Source of the DNA: Plicaturopsis crispa FD-325 SS-3
Lineage: Eukaryota; Basidiomycota; Agaricomycetes; Amylocorticiales; Amylocorticiaceae
DNA length: 64,000 nt
Assembly (NCBI GenBank): GCA_000827205.1
Contig: KN832554.1
Coordinates: forward strand, 489,263-553,262
Direction of reading: 5' to 3'
Below the pieces are notes generated by a model that was not told where the DNA came from, searched no databases, and saw only the letters and a program-made list of their open reading frames with translations. This document shows positions 25,020 through 37,396 of this stretch, piece by piece (position 1 is the stretch's first letter; every line of letters starts with the position of its first letter). The translations under genes were made by a program, and so were the position numbers.

Positions 25020-28000
25020 ATGCCTGTGGATCTTACCAGGAATGCCGCAGCGCCTCGCCGATCGTTCAGGAAGTTGAGTACGGACGAAGAGCTCGAGAGC
25101 AGACGTGCAAGAGGAGAGGTGTGTGAACGCATCGTTCATGTTATCTACTCGTGTCTAATGGTTTCCGTCTGGATAGATTAGCTGTGCAGAGTGCAGAAGG
25201 TGCGTTTGTCCTTTGAAGCCGATGCGATAAACGCACTCACAAGAGCCGTGGAGACTGAAGCTGAAATGCGATAAAAAGCTACCATGTTCGTACATCTACC
25301 TATTCTACTTCAAGGAAAAGACTAAACATTGACACAGGTAGCTCCTGTGTTCGCCGGGGTGCGCTTGTCTTTGGAATGGGAGTGATCTTCGTGCTTACCG
25401 GCTCGTAGGATGCCACAGCATATGCCCAAATGGCAGCCTTTCTACGGGCCAGGGAACGAGGTACGCTAATTCTTGCGACAAATGTACAATATTCTTTTGA
25501 AGCGTCGTTAGATTTGTACTCGCTGACACCGAACAATTGCACCACAAGATTGCCGAAATGGGGCACCGAATCCGCCAGCTAGAGGATGCGCTAGCTATAT
25601 TCCAAGCTGGAGTCTCGAACGAGGCGCACCCGCTTTTACGAGATGAACTCCTCACTGTGAAATTTGGCCCTGCCATCCGTGAAGCACGGGCACAAGAACC
25701 AGCGCCTGATTCAACGGACCTCCACGACACGATCGATGCGCTAGGAACGTTAACAATAGAAGATGGTCTAGGTGGCGACACCGGTGCATATTTCGGACAT
25801 ACAGCCGGTACTGAGGCATTACTACTGGTATGTCATATTCAAGACGGTTTTGCTCGCTGACTCATGGTGGGTCATGGCATAGGCTGGTGCTGGTACGGGG
25901 AGTAGACATTGTTTGGAAGAGGAAGGATCTATCCCTGTGTCGGCGGATGTCGCTGGATTGTCACATATCTTTCCTTTCATGTCGGGAGGCGCGTGGCACA
26001 AGGCCAAGTCGCTCGATATCTTGTACAACTTCCTCCCCCCTCAGCCCCGCGGATGGTCACTTTGCGAAACATTCATCGAACAGGCGTGTTCGCCGTTCCG
26101 GCCTATCCAGCGCGAAGAGCTCGTCGAGGATTTCTTAATTCCCATTTACAAGGTCGCGAAGGAGAAACAAGACAACCTCAATCCCTCCGTCGATATATCG
26201 CCCCACAAGCTGGCGGTTCTATACTATGTTTTTGCCATCGGATCTCTAATGGACCTTACGCTTCCACCTTACAATGTCGAGGCCGAATCTTGGTTTCAAC
26301 TGGGGCGCAGCGCCCTGGCATTGCGTCGGGTCTTTGATTCCAAGGAAATAGCCACGGTGCAGGCTCTTTTGCTCATGGGCGTTTACTACAGTCTTTCTGG
26401 TCGTCGGTATACCTTGGATGGCACATGGTCGCTTTTCTCTCTTGCTGCTAAGTTGGCACAGGGCGTACGTATAGATGCACTATCTCGTTCGATCTTTATA
26501 CTCATCTCCGCCTTCAATTTCTCGACTAGATTGGCCTCCGTTCGTCCTTAATTTCCATGGCGACTGTAGTCTGAGTAGCTGACATTCCTTTCATGTATAG
26601 ACCGTGACAGCGCCCGATGGAACTTGGATCATAAAACTGTCCAGCGGAGACGTGCACTATTCTGGGAAATGTTCTCTACGGAAACTTTCCACGTCAGGAC
26701 GTTTTGCTCCCTGTATCTACTTACGAAACTAACCGTGCAAGTTTCTTCGACAGAGTCTCGCCCTTGGACGCCCACCATGTATACGTTTATCTTATGTTGA
26801 CTGCGAGTGGCCTGAAGATAAAGATCAGATGGTCGACAAGGATGGTAATCCCACACCTGGAGGTATGTACCGATGATGAAGCATTCATTGGTTGTCCGAG
26901 GTGCATTAACAAGTGCTCTACGGTAGTCTGGGCTTGGAAGTATATGTTTGCGAAGGAGGTACGTGTGGTGGATTTGATCTTCACCACCGACACCCTCATA
27001 CCTGGCTCTGATAGGTGCTTGCACCCATGACTGAGAAAACCTTGACGGCTATACCGCCAAAATATGAAACCATTCTGGAACTCGATCGTAAGGTCCGTGT
27101 GTACTTTTCCTGTCGGGAGCCTGTTTCCGATATGCGTCCACAGATCCGAGAATGGGTGCTCCCACCCCAGCTCCGACACCCTGCCGAGGATCAACACTGC
27201 CCACCGTCTGTATACTTGCAAAGTCGCCTCATTGCACATTTTCGCTCAATTAGTTGAGTCCGAAAGTCGCGTTCCGTCGCATTACCAGTTATTTATTGGT
27301 TTTTGCAGGCATGATGTACTTGCACCGGAGTTTCTTTGCGCAGGCATTGCTCGATCATCCAACGAATCCTCTGCGTAGTCAGTACGCGCCGTCGTTCCTT
27401 GCTACTTATCGGTGTGCTTCTGCCGTCATCAAGCATGGGATTGGTTCGTGCGAATCGCGCTGTGCTATATTTCCCAGTGATTTGACCAGTATTCTGCCGT
27501 AGACCATTTTGAACGGTTCCCTGACTTGTCTCTGCGATGGTGGGCCATCTGGACACACCTTTTCTCCTCTGCTGTCAGTATATCTCTCCCCTGCGTCAGC
27601 GTCGATCGAATCTCACGCGGGCCTTCCAGATTATCGTCGGTTCTATAGTGACGCGGTCGCCTTCCTCAAGTATGGCGGCCACTGCCTTTATAGAGCTCGG
27701 CCTCGCAGTGAATCTTTTCGAGAAGGGAGCGCAATCCAATCGACGTGGTCAAAGCGGCTTGGTATGCGTTCTCACTACGTTGAGGACGACATGTCTGATG
27801 TTTCCTTCTACTGTAGGCCATTCTGACCCGGCTACGAGCCAAAGCAATACAGGTATACTCTCAATATCAAACCGGTAACCCATTGCCGAATGTAGACCGC
27901 AGTATTCATGCGCGACATGACGACGAGGACGATGAACTCGCCTTATTCGGCGGGCAGACGCGCGTCTTGGTTGTCAAAATTCTTTCCAAGAAAAGAAACA

Positions 28001-28593
28001 CATACGATTACACCTCACGCGCACGCGATGCAGACGCCTCTCCCTCGACGCCTTCGCATGACTCGCCTCATGCGGATGTCCACCCGTCGCTCGTGGAGTT
28101 CCTAACACTTCACCCCAATGCACCAACATTGACCAACAATGACCCATCGCCTCGAGAACCCGAGCACTCGCCCGTCCGTGGGGGCAATGGAGAGCAACAT
28201 ACTACAACGCATGACACGTCCTACCGGCCGTTTTCCCCGTCGCCGTTCGCCATGCCCCAGCAATCGCCACCAGATTCGGCCTTGCCTCCGCAACCTCCAC
28301 CACCTCCGCCGTCTTCGATACCAGCGGCACCACCGCTAGCATGGTCCACACCGCCATATCCGTCATTTCCGACGAATGGTACCCTCCCCGTCTCGACATT
28401 TGAGCCTACGTCGGCATTCTTTGGCCCTTTTGAGGACGACCTGGCATACGGTGCTCCAGAACACCCACCCCCTGCAGATTCCGATTCCGCCAATCCCAAT
28501 TTTGCAGACCTGGATTTCCTGATGGCTGGGGAGTCTGCCATGGATGAGTCGTGGATCTCGTTTATGAGAGAGTCTGGATTTTTGGAGGGTTGA
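25020..28593 (+). CDS. Zn2Cys6 transcription factor with fungal-specific TF domain, 17 exons
   Basis: Nuclear DNA-binding regulator. Exons 25020-25118, 25177-25199, 25254-25289, 25342-25358, 25409-25460, 25512-25827, 25883-26464, 26530-26539, 26601-26692, 26754-26862, 26927-26958, 27015-27092, 27144-27252, 27309-27443, 27503-27573, 27630-27761, 27817-28593; 889 aa. The zinc cluster (Cys36, 39, 46, 52, 55, 64) is split over four exons, one of only 17 nt. A coiled coil follows (HHKIAEMGHRIRQLEDALA). The middle-homology domain runs about residues 220-600 with the family stretches LGRSALALRRVFDS, IGLHRDSARWNLD and LALGRPPCIRLSYVDCEWP; a 10-nt exon supplies IGL. The C terminus is Pro-rich and acidic and ends WISFMRESGFLEG. 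Targets unknown. Confidence 0.92.
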
Positions 28594-28858
28594 TTGGGAC
28601 GCTTGACTCACTGTAGCCCAGATGTTGTATAAATACTTCCTAGATGCTAACCAAGTACAAGTTATCCATGTAAATTACAATACCTGTTTTCCTACCGTCC
28701 CTCAACGGTCATGGAAGACATTGGAAAATTCTTGAGGAATTGATATTTGCGGTACTCGAGACTGCCGCTCGGTAGGCTGAGACGTTCGCGTTACTTATTG
28801 TATCATATAGCTTGTTTCGTACACCGGATGACATGGTAGAAGAAGTCGCTCTCTAACG

Positions 28859-31156
28859 CTAATTTGTTGTCGTATCTTCGATGTGTGTCGCCGTCTTGCG
28901 GTCGTCGTCCTGCGGAGCTTGATTATCGAGCTCGATGTCGGCTTCAATGCGTTTTTGTTGTTCCTCCTGGACTTTCTCGCCCTCGTACACTGCGGAAATC
29001 GCGCGTCAGTATCTGTGGACCTAACGAGGAAAAGTGGGTTCCTTACAGAAAGCGAGCTCCTCCAGCGTGAGTCGAGATGTCTCCGGGAATAAGAACCATA
29101 TGAAGACAATCTCGAACATGAGAAACACGACATAACTTCGCGCACGGTTAAATTCGTTTGGTATCACTGATACGTCGACTGAGCCTCACCTGAGGTAGTA
29201 TTTCCAGCCTGTTGGTGCGCCATACAATTCAGTGGAATCCGTTTGAGAGCAGATCGAAACTGACCAGCATTCGCGATCCCTATAGGGTTAACGAACTGGT
29301 TGAAAAATCCTGCAGCCCGACTCCACCATTGGAATATGGTGATTCCGCGGGCACGTACATGGAAAGGGAAGAGCTCTACCAAAAAGGCTACATTGACGGA
29401 ACAGTCAAGAATTAGTCGCAGAGGGAAGATAGTATAAGTGACTTACTGTAGCTAAGTGCATTGAATGCCATATTGTATGCTGGGCTGTATAGGAAAATGA
29501 AACTAAGAGTACAGGTCAGCCATACAAGAGTAACCGGAGACGAAACATCAGAACGAACGCAATGACCGCTCTTGAAGACGCTTGGCTACTCGTCATCGCG
29601 AACTTCGCGCTGGCAACCGTCCAGCCAGTGAAGATCAAAAGGATGGATGAAGTGCAAAGCTATCAGTGATTTCGTTAGCAGCTTCACGGCCCACCACATA
29701 TTCAAGTGAACTCACCAGGTACATTGTTCTGCGCTTGAACCTCGAAACCGTCAGAGCGAAAACAGTACCGTTGACGAAGCCCCAAGACGTTAACGCGAGA
29801 TTAACGAGATTCTTGGTGCGATTGCTATGTATCCCCACGTTGTCTAATATACGGGCCAGAAAGTACCTGTTGGATGAAAACACGTTCTGAGACGATCTCG
29901 AAGATTTGAGCCGTAAGCAAAGAGAGGCCACTCACGACGTCAGACCGTTTCCGCTCCATTGTGTGACGAGACCGAGGAACGAGCAGATTATCACGCGGCG
30001 GCGCATTCCCGGCGTCGCTACGAGCTCTTTCCAGCTCATCTTCGCGGTCTCCATCTCGATTTCGAGCGTCTTCTCTATCTCCGTGTACTCTGCGCGCACG
30101 AACTCCGAGTCCGCGTCGCCCTCCGCATGGTACTTCACAAGGATCTCGTATGCTTCTTCGCCCCGGCCCTTTGAGATGAGCCATCGCGGCGACTCGGGCA
30201 AAAACCAGATGAATACGATTTGGAGGCAGCTGGGGATGACCTGTAAGATGGATGGAATTCGCCATGCCCAGTTGCTTGCCATGGCGAAAGTCCCAAGGGT
30301 GACTCCTGCTGCGACGATAGAGCCTTTTGAAGAGAGATTTAGATCGGCAAAGCCCACGGGGATGAATGCCTCTATACCTACCAATATAATAACACGAATT
30401 AAACAAAGAACCAAGGATTGCACGTTCCTTGGGATGTGACAGTTCTGCGACATAGGTCAATACTTGGTGGCTTCGATCTAAGGATTGTGCATGTTCACAG
30501 ACCTCCGATTAAAGATGACGCAGCCACGATGGCGAACGGGATCCCAAGGCCCAGAATGAACCGAGCAACGATGAACATAGGAACTGTATTGCCGCACCGT
30601 TCAATTATCATAGCAAACTCTAAACCCTAACGATGGCTCACGATTTTGCGAGGCCGTCTGGAGGACGGCTCCGATAATCATCAAGATTGAGCCAAAGATG
30701 ATCGCCCGACGCCGGCCAAGTGTGTCTGTCACGTATGGCACGAGCGGGAGGGCGACGATGGCACCGAGAGAGTAAATCGCCGACATCAAGCCCAGAATAG
30801 TCGATCTAGGGGAATGATAGACTGTGCATCGCGTTAATATTGCAGATGCCACGATATGAGTGCGACACCATACAGCTATCCCATGAGCCGACAGCTTGCA
30901 GGCCATTCATCATAGACGAGTCGAATCTGAATGTCAGGCATCGTTAATTAGATATAAGAAACAATACGGTCAAGAATTTTACACACCCTGAGGTCATTTC
31001 GACGCCAATGCAAGTTGGAACTAGTACTGCATACAGTCGTCGTAGGTTCGGTTTCTGATACCAGGGAGTGGGATCCCGCGAGGCAAGATCAGATACGATG
31101 TGTTCTGGAGCTTGCTCCGTGCTACGTTTGAGGGCATCGTTAGGTATAGTCGCCAT
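28859..31156 (-). CDS. MFS sugar transporter (hexose/lactose permease type)
   Basis: Plasma-membrane proton-coupled sugar uptake. The gene spans many short exons, all joinable by GT-AG boundaries in phase. Sugar-porter signatures are present: TSGFDSSMMNGLQAVGSW, TDTLGRRRAIIFGS (the loop 2-3 G-R-R motif), VARFILGLGIPFAIVAASS, ELSHPKERAILGSLFN, the mid-protein PESPRWLISKGR, and VELFPFHVRARGI with FFNQFVNPIGIANA and LFPETSRLTLEELAF. This is the complete twelve-helix pattern. The long central cytoplasmic loop and acidic C tail ending EDTTTN are typical. It is closest in pattern to fungal lactose permease-like proteins, but substrate specificity cannot be read. Confidence 0.92.
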
Positions 31157-32133
31157 CCTAGTAACTGGTCGAGAATATCAGTAGAATAAAAGTGTCCTCC
31201 AGACGCACACACATAGTGCGCGTCTTAAGGCAGCCTATATCCAATGTTCAGACGGAAAGGAACGCCATTCTCCCAAAGAATCTCCGTCGCTTGGGTGTTT
31301 TTGGGTGTCCCGTGGGTTATTGTAGGAGGAGAAAAGCCGCGTACTTCCACCTGGGAGGCCACGCAGATCATCTTGCCGCGGAAGACGGGAATAAATTGGC
31401 CCGCGATGTCTTTCGTAGTCGAAATTGGCACAATACGTCCAGGATAAGGTATAGGATTGTGAAAGTTGTGTATCTACAGTGTGAATGCGTTTCCGTGAAA
31501 CGCAAGTACCTGCGTGAAGGGTTAGCTCGCTGAGTAGACGCGGCAGATAGTCGGAGGATGGGAGACGTACTAGGATTGAAACGCGTCTCGTGCACAGACA
31601 AGTCGGATACACATCAAGTTATAGGATACCACGGGGTGCCTCAAGGCACGATAACGGTACGACAGTACGCGTCGAGGTGGTGAGTGCACCCGCATACGCC
31701 TCCGAGAAGGCGAGCGTCCTTCGCGACAAAGGCGGATATACAATTCTGCAAACTCGTCTGTAAGATAGCAGCTGTGTAGGGCACACCATCATATGCATAA
31801 GAGTTCAGAACGGCTCCCTTTCGGCAGTCTAGAAGTCGATTTCTACTCCTTACGCCCTGCAGGATGAACGCGTTTCCATTCCAAGCTCGGGCCCGAGGTT
31901 CCTTGCCAGCATTCTTTCATGCAATCTGCATGCTTGGCAAAATAAACGGCGTCGGCAAAGGCAGCTGCGGTTCTGTCATGGCAGGTGGTAAGTAGGCAAA
32001 GACGGTATTTGTCTGCGCTCCGAGCGAAGACTTGCTTTGTTTGGCATCATCATATTTCATCCGGGCACGTCGATCCGCTCTTGCCCTTGTACCACCACCA
32101 CCTCGACGCGACGCCACACACCAGTCCTCAGCC
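31157..32133. other. intergenic region of about 1 kb, no gene supported
   Basis: Divergent promoters of the sugar transporter and of NEDD8. Open frames of about 110 codons on both strands at 31192-31612 overlap each other and show no family features. Confidence 0.5.
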
Positions 32134-32607
32134 ATGTTAATCAAAGTAAAGGTATGTACAGCCTCTCCAATCGCTTTGAAAAAACGCGTATATTGACTGC
32201 ACCAAAAGACACTGACAGGCAAAGAGGTGTGCACCCGCTGACTCAACCGCCCGGACGGGGTGGACGCTAATCGCGGCGGCTTTACCTAGATCGAACTGGA
32301 CATTGACGTCGATGACAAGGTGCGCCGCCCCTATACAGGCGCTCGGGAACGTGTGTATGCTAACGATGCCGGTGTGCGCGCATAGATCACGCGCATCAAG
32401 GAGAAAGTCGAGGAGCAGTCTGGCGTCCCGCCGCCACAACAACGGCTGATTTTCAGCGGTCGGCAAATGTACGCTTGCACACCCTGCCTTATATGATGTG
32501 TAGGCTAACTTGTATGGTACAGGCCGGACGATAAGACTGCGAAGGACTTCAATATCACGGCGGGCTCGGTTCTGCATCTGGTGCTTGCGCTCCGGGGCGG
32601 GCGATGA
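32134..32607 (+). CDS. NEDD8: NEDD8 / Rub1 ubiquitin-like modifier
   Basis: Modifier conjugated to cullins. Exons 32134-32151, 32209-32226, 32290-32319, 32386-32468, 32523-32607 give 77 aa. The sequence begins MLIKVKTLTGKEIELDID, contains the I-x-x-x-K-x-x-x-E-x-x-x-G-x-P-P-x-x-Q-R-L-I-F-S-G hallmark, and ends [10 protein letters not shown] followed by a single Arg before the stop. NEDD8 rather than ubiquitin is shown by Ala at the position before LRGG (LALRGG, versus LRLRGG in ubiquitin) and by the MLIKVKTLTGKEI start. The one-residue tail must be removed by a C-terminal hydrolase to expose Gly-Gly. Confidence 0.97.
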
Positions 32608-32825
32608 GGGCGATAAATGTAACGGAAGACTTAGGAGGGAGGACGGACGAATGTGTATGAGCTACGCCACACCGTGCGTTGTTAGATATGGTTTAAATTT
32701 GCACTCGCTTTCGTGTTTCACTGCATTCGGGCACGGGATAGTATCGCAGGCATGCACTTTGAGGTTAGGCCCCGGTGCATGGGGCGACTGGACTCACGCC
32801 GACTCTCTTCGAAACAACGGTTATA

Positions 32826-33839
32826 TTATTCATCTAATCCACCTACGATTTCAGCCCCAGGCAATAGCCATCGGAACGTTATGCTCAATCTAACGCCCCG
32901 CGTAATCAAGTCTGCGCTGCGTTTATCTACGCCATCGGCAAGATCCACGGCAGGAGATGCATCGTCCGACCCAACCAGGTCCACTGCGCGCTTTTCGATG
33001 CCATGGGTCCATTTATATCGGGCCTCCTCCGACAGGACGAGGATGCTCCGCTCCGGCAGATAAAGGTCGTGCATCCGTCTCCCCTCCCCGCCCGAGTTCT
33101 GGGCGCCCGCACACGACTGCTCCTCCCGCTCAAACCGCATCACACACCCGCTCCCCAGGCTGACGCCGATAATCCCGTCTCCAAACCGCTTAAGCAGGTC
33201 GACGTGCGCCGAGATGCCCTCACCGGGGTGGTACAGGTTCACGATCGCCTGCCGTGCACGAGGGGCGGGTGTATCTAGTGGGGGGAACAGGAGTGTGTAT
33301 GTGTCAGGAGGGAGGATGGGCCGCAAGAGCTGCGAGAGAGTGGACAGCAGAGTGACGAGGAACGACGGCAGGCCGTTGCTGCTGCTCGGCGCATCGACGC
33401 GGCCGAACAGCATTACTTGGTTCACGCCGTCCTTACAGAAGAACGCGGACATGCACTGGGTCAGGATGCTGTGTGCGAGCTCGGGGGGTAGGAGGACAGC
33501 AGAGTCGAAGAATAGACCAGGTATGTGTGGTGCGGTTCGGCTCGCCGTGACGAGGCGCGACTGCGATATCGGTACGGGAAGAACAGGCTCGTCGAACAGC
33601 GAGTCCCGGTCGGATTCGTCGATGTCTGCGTCCTCGTCTGCGGAAAACAGTGGCGAGGAGTTCGAGTCTGCTGTAGCGGCGGGTGGTGGTGGCAGGTCCG
33701 TCACGATGCGCAGTAGCGCTTGTTTGCCTTTCGACCTGTTAATGTCCGGTTTCTTCTGTGCATATTCGTTCGCACTGTCGTCGTCGTTTTCACTGCCGCC
33801 GCGTTTTCGTTTGTTGGAAACTGGACAAGATAAAGGCAT
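32826..33839 (-). CDS. AlkB-like 2-oxoglutarate/Fe(II) dioxygenase, single exon
   Basis: 337 aa. The C-terminal 230 residues form an AlkB-type double-stranded beta helix: NLYHPGEGISAHVDLLKRFG holds the iron ligands His212 and Asp214, KWTHGI holds His279, and RLSITFRWL holds the 2-oxoglutarate-binding Arg317 and Arg323. The first 100 residues are disordered, with an NKRKR nuclear-type signal and an acidic stretch. Family members remove alkyl groups from nucleic acids or protein. The short loop after the HxD motif and the GIIGVSLGSGCVMRFE strand suggest a protein- or RNA-directed eukaryotic subfamily, but this cannot be settled by eye. The stop codon lies 218 bp from the NEDD8 stop; the two genes converge. 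Confidence 0.9.
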   Translation of the reverse strand: MPLSCPVSNKRKRGGSENDDDSANEYAQKKPDINRSKGKQALLRIVTDLPPPPAATADSNSSPLFSADEDADIDESDRDSLFDEPVLPVPISQSRLVTASRTAPHIPGLFFDSAVLLPPELAHSILTQCMSAFFCKDGVNQVMLFGRVDAPSSSNGLPSFLVTLLSTLSQLLRPILPPDTYTLLFPPLDTPAPRARQAIVNLYHPGEGISAHVDLLKRFGDGIIGVSLGSGCVMRFEREEQSCAGAQNSGGEGRRMHDLYLPERSILVLSEEARYKWTHGIEKRAVDLVGSDDASPAVDLADGVDKRSADLITRGVRLSITFRWLLPGAEIVGGLDE

Positions 33840-34126
33840 CCGTTCGACTGCAGATGTTGGCGAGCTGGAGGCCTCGGAGCACTTGATTTAATTATGACCG
33901 GCTATCTCGGCAGCAATTATGGCTCCCGGTCCGCCAGTGCACCTATCGCTGCTCCTTCTCCTTGCGTGTTGGTGCGCTCTGATCAACAAAATGTCCATCC
34001 TACTTCTCATGATCTTGTCTTGGGACCTGTAATAACGGCTGTATGTAATACCTGCATGCCAGCGCACCGTTACATCCCCCAAACGCGTTCCCGTTCACCA
34101 CCACACCCAGCCTACAGGTGCTAGAA

Positions 34127-34911
34127 ATGTCCAGCCAGCAGTCCGCGGTCTCCTTGATAAATCCCGCAAAAATACCTGGGAATGCCTCGCTGACGGCCAA
34201 GGCGAACATCGCCAGCGTCCTCAATGACACCAAGGTCGACAAGCCTGGGTTTATGCTCTCGGTGCTCCGCAGAATGGCCGTGACGGACGTGTCTATTGTC
34301 CCCAAGGCGGAGGAGCCACAGAAGCTGGAGAGTCGCGTCGTGTGCGAGATGATCGTAGAGGAAGGTATGTACAGTCACGACGCTGGTGTGCACTCGTGCG
34401 ATGCTGAGTGCAGGTTGTCGTAGACATGTGCAATCCATACGGCCATATACACGGGGGATGTTCGGCTTTCTTGATAGATGTGTACGTCGCACAATTATCA
34501 TGTTGAAACCAGGGATGGCCTAGCTGAGCTCCAGTGTAGCTGCTCCACGCTTGCAATCCTCGCATACGGACGAGCGGGGAACGACGGCGTCGTTTACACC
34601 GTATCGCAAGCAATAGACGTTGTCTGTCATTCGCCTGCGCTGCTGTGAGTGATAAAACTTCGTGTCTTGCAACGCCACACTCTAACATTATGTCCTCAGT
34701 GGTGACAAGATACGAATCATCAACACCACATTAACGGTCGGTGGCCGTACGATGTCTGCTCGGACAGAGGTAAGCACAATTACCTGGCGTGCAATCGCGG
34801 CTGCTAAGAAATTGATATTTATCACAGATATGGAATGTCACAAGCAGCCGCCTCGTGTCGACGGGCACCCATATCAAAATGTTTCCGTCTCCATCTCCGG
34901 CAAAATTATAG
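34127..34911 (+). CDS. hotdog-fold acyl-CoA thioesterase paralog 1, ends in AKL
   Basis: 4HBT/PaaI-ACOT13-type thioesterase. Exons 34127-34364, 34424-34481, 34540-34644, 34700-34769, 34828-34911; 184 aa. The active-site region is NPYGHIHGGCSAFLIDV, with the HGG motif at 89-91 and Asp98; Asn83 may contribute. Conserved later segments: VSQAIDVVCHSPALLGDKI and GGRTMSARTEIWN. The protein ends SPSPAKL; AKL matches the degenerate PTS1 peroxisomal signal. Two paralogs (42695 and 51686) share the same four intron positions and phases, with exons 2 and 4 of exactly 58 and 70 nt in all three. Physiological substrate unknown; peroxisomal acyl-CoA hydrolysis is an inference. Confidence 0.93.
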
Positions 34912-35240
34912 CATTGCTGTTGCGAGCGCCCGCCACGCCCTGTAGGCATGTAAATATACTCGCCATCTGCAGGACTACCCGTGCTGTAACATATCATGTA
35001 CTTTTCTGCGCTTGTTGTATCGTTTTACCTCCGATCGCAGGCTTTCGTGTGACTTAGTAGACTCATCGACAATGGTCGTGCATTACACCGCGTCCACCGT
35101 ACTGTCGAACGTCGAACATCGAATGCGTGTCTAGATAGATCATTGTAAATTAGAAGGCGGCCCCCGAGATGACAAGCAAGTATAAAAACCCGAGTACAAT
35201 CTAAGAGATCTCAAACACATATGAATAAAGCAACCTTCTC
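34912..35240. other. intergenic, convergent 3' regions
   Basis: Sits between the stop codons of thioesterase 1 and of the permease on the opposite strand. No gene seen. Confidence 0.55.
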
Positions 35241-37396
35241 TCACAACCTCCCCCGAATACGTATCTCGAGCGCCCTGAACGGCACATACAATATCGCACT
35301 AACGAAGAACGCCACTTCAAACCCAATGTCGCCCGTCGTCTCCGCGATGGGACCTGTGTACCAGATCTGCGCCATGCACGGAATGACGAGGGCGAACGAC
35401 AGCGCGCCCGCGGCGAGCGCCGCGATGCCCGTCGGGAGCGCGCGTGCATCCCGGAAGATCGCGTGCTCGTACGACGCGGCGGCGCCCTTCCGGAACACGA
35501 GGTGCTCCGTGAGCACGAGCGCGACGTACGCCGCGGACCAGTACGCGATCACGCCGATGAAGTTCTCCAGCGACGCGAAGAAGCTCACCGCCGCGCGAAT
35601 CGACACCGGGATGAGGCTGCACACGATTACCACCGCGTAAGTCAGTACGGTGCAGTTCAGCGAGAGGAGCGTATGGAGGAGACGTACATGGCTGTGGTGA
35701 TCAGCGCGAACACCGCGCGGGGGACGCGCATGAGCACGGGGGCGAGAATCTGGAAGTTGAGCGTGATCGAGTAGAGCGACGCGGCGACGTTGCCGAGGGT
35801 TGAGAACGCGAGGACGACGGTGACGAATTTTCCGAAGCCGCCCGCGGGAGTGAGCATAGCCGCGAGAATTCCGCCCGCCGACCCCGTCTCGTAGCCAGCG
35901 GCCCAGGAGGGGACGTTCGGGACCGCGCCTCCGATCGCGGCGCCGAGGATCATCAGCGGAACGGTGGGGACGTACAGGCCGAGGAATGAGTATATGAAGA
36001 TGCGTTTTCTGGTCGGCAAGAGGTGAGCACACAGCAGGTGCAGAAGGCTGCTCGGGGGGCTTACGAAGAGACTTCGGGATGCATGTATGTCGTGAAATCA
36101 GACGCCATGCCGGAGTATGGGATGATGAAGCCAGCGATGAGCCCGCCGAAGGTCAGAACGGATGATGCGGTCGGTGCCTCCGTCTCGACTTGTAGATGAA
36201 GATATTTGCCACCGCATCCAGTCGCGATGAGAATAGCAATGAGGACCGGAATCCACGCATACCGCTCGTACCTGATGGGATGGCAATATTGAGACCCGCC
36301 GACGAGTAGACAAGCTCGGGTACGCACTGATGGAGAATCTTGTAGCCGCAGAAGGACAGAAATAGCGCAAGGATTGCCACTATGACAATGCCGACACTGG
36401 ATAAGATATCAGTAGGTAGGATTCGCACTATAAACTAATCCGCCTTACTTCCAGCTAAGAGAACCGTCAGTCACAGCCGCCAGCGATTGACCACCTGCAG
36501 TTAAACATCAGCAATGTCCTCAGTAAAAAGTCGCAAGTACTGACCTATGACAGAGCCAATAACACAGAAACCTACGGTTAAATGACTCAGTACAAGCCCC
36601 TGAGTGGATAGAGAGTGGTGACATAGTACGGACCGGTGATACTTGCCATATTCAGGAGGACCGGGACATCAACGCCGTAGAGCCTGGGAGGATGGGGTCA
36701 GAAAAGGGAGATGGGAGATGGTGTAGTCGATTGAACATACCCAAAGGTGTATCGGGCTTGGATCATTTGGCGGAGCCCAGTTTTTGGTCCCAGCGTAGAA
36801 CTTAGAGGGGGTAGCTCAGCACATGAGAAATCCCGAAGCGCAGGCGCCACACTCACAGATAGGCAGGAATGATGGAACAAAGCGCCGTGAAAAATATAAT
36901 GACTAGGGAGCAGTCTCGGAGACTGAGCGCATAGTCAAGCGTCCCCACCATCCTGTGTCCTAGAATCAGCACGTAGATTGTGGCGCAAATAAACGCGCAT
37001 CTAATCACCCAGTGATAATCCTGCAGCGGAAAATTTAATAGCAAACGGCGAGGGATACAGAGGAATGTACGTACGGCAATAAATTGAGGCCCATAGAGAA
37101 CCACAACGAAAATATGTTCACATATGCGGTACCCCTGCGCGCAGAAACGGGGATAGGGTTGATTCCTGAGGTACAGAAAAAAATCTCGCTCGATGAAGTT
37201 CAAATCGGGTGCGATGTATGCGCTCACCTCGAGTCTCAACGCCCCATGATGCCAACTTGTGCCAGATTGTGCGAGGACCCACGAGGGACAGATCGGATTC
37301 CTCTGGCTCGAGCTCATTGACCGTTGTGTACGAGTCCGCCTTCTCCACGTCAAGTTCGGCAAGCTTTTCAGGTTGCTCCTCTGTCATAGTGAGCAC
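35241..37396 (-). CDS. FCY2: purine-cytosine permease, NCS1 family (Fcy2 type)
   Basis: Plasma-membrane nucleobase:proton symporter. The coding part spans several introns; the 3' exon up to 36032 carries most of the sequence. N-terminal cytoplasmic residues TIWHKLASWGVETRGI precede the first helices, as in Fcy2. Later helices include FSTLGNVAASLYSITLNFQ, the loop KRIFIYSFLGLYVPTVPLM, and SFFASLENFIGVIAYWSAAY, the last being the N-F-I-x-x-x-x-Y-W-x-x-x-Y motif of this subfamily. The C terminus ends RALEIRIRGRL. Two in-frame ATGs compete for the start (37396 and 37387). An MFS transporter is divergently transcribed 533 bp away. Confidence 0.92.

Noticed and set aside
25342-25408. Apparent one-base frameshift in the zinc cluster
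   Set aside because: The frame loss disappears when GTGCGC at 25359 is used as a donor and GTAG at 25408 as the acceptor; the gene is intact.
27853-27895. Extra intron near the 3' end of the Zn2Cys6 gene
   Set aside because: GT and AG signals exist, but splicing them would leave the long final open frame, so the sequence is kept as coding.
31192-31612. Open frames on both strands upstream of the sugar transporter
   Set aside because: Mutually overlapping, featureless and in a divergent promoter region.
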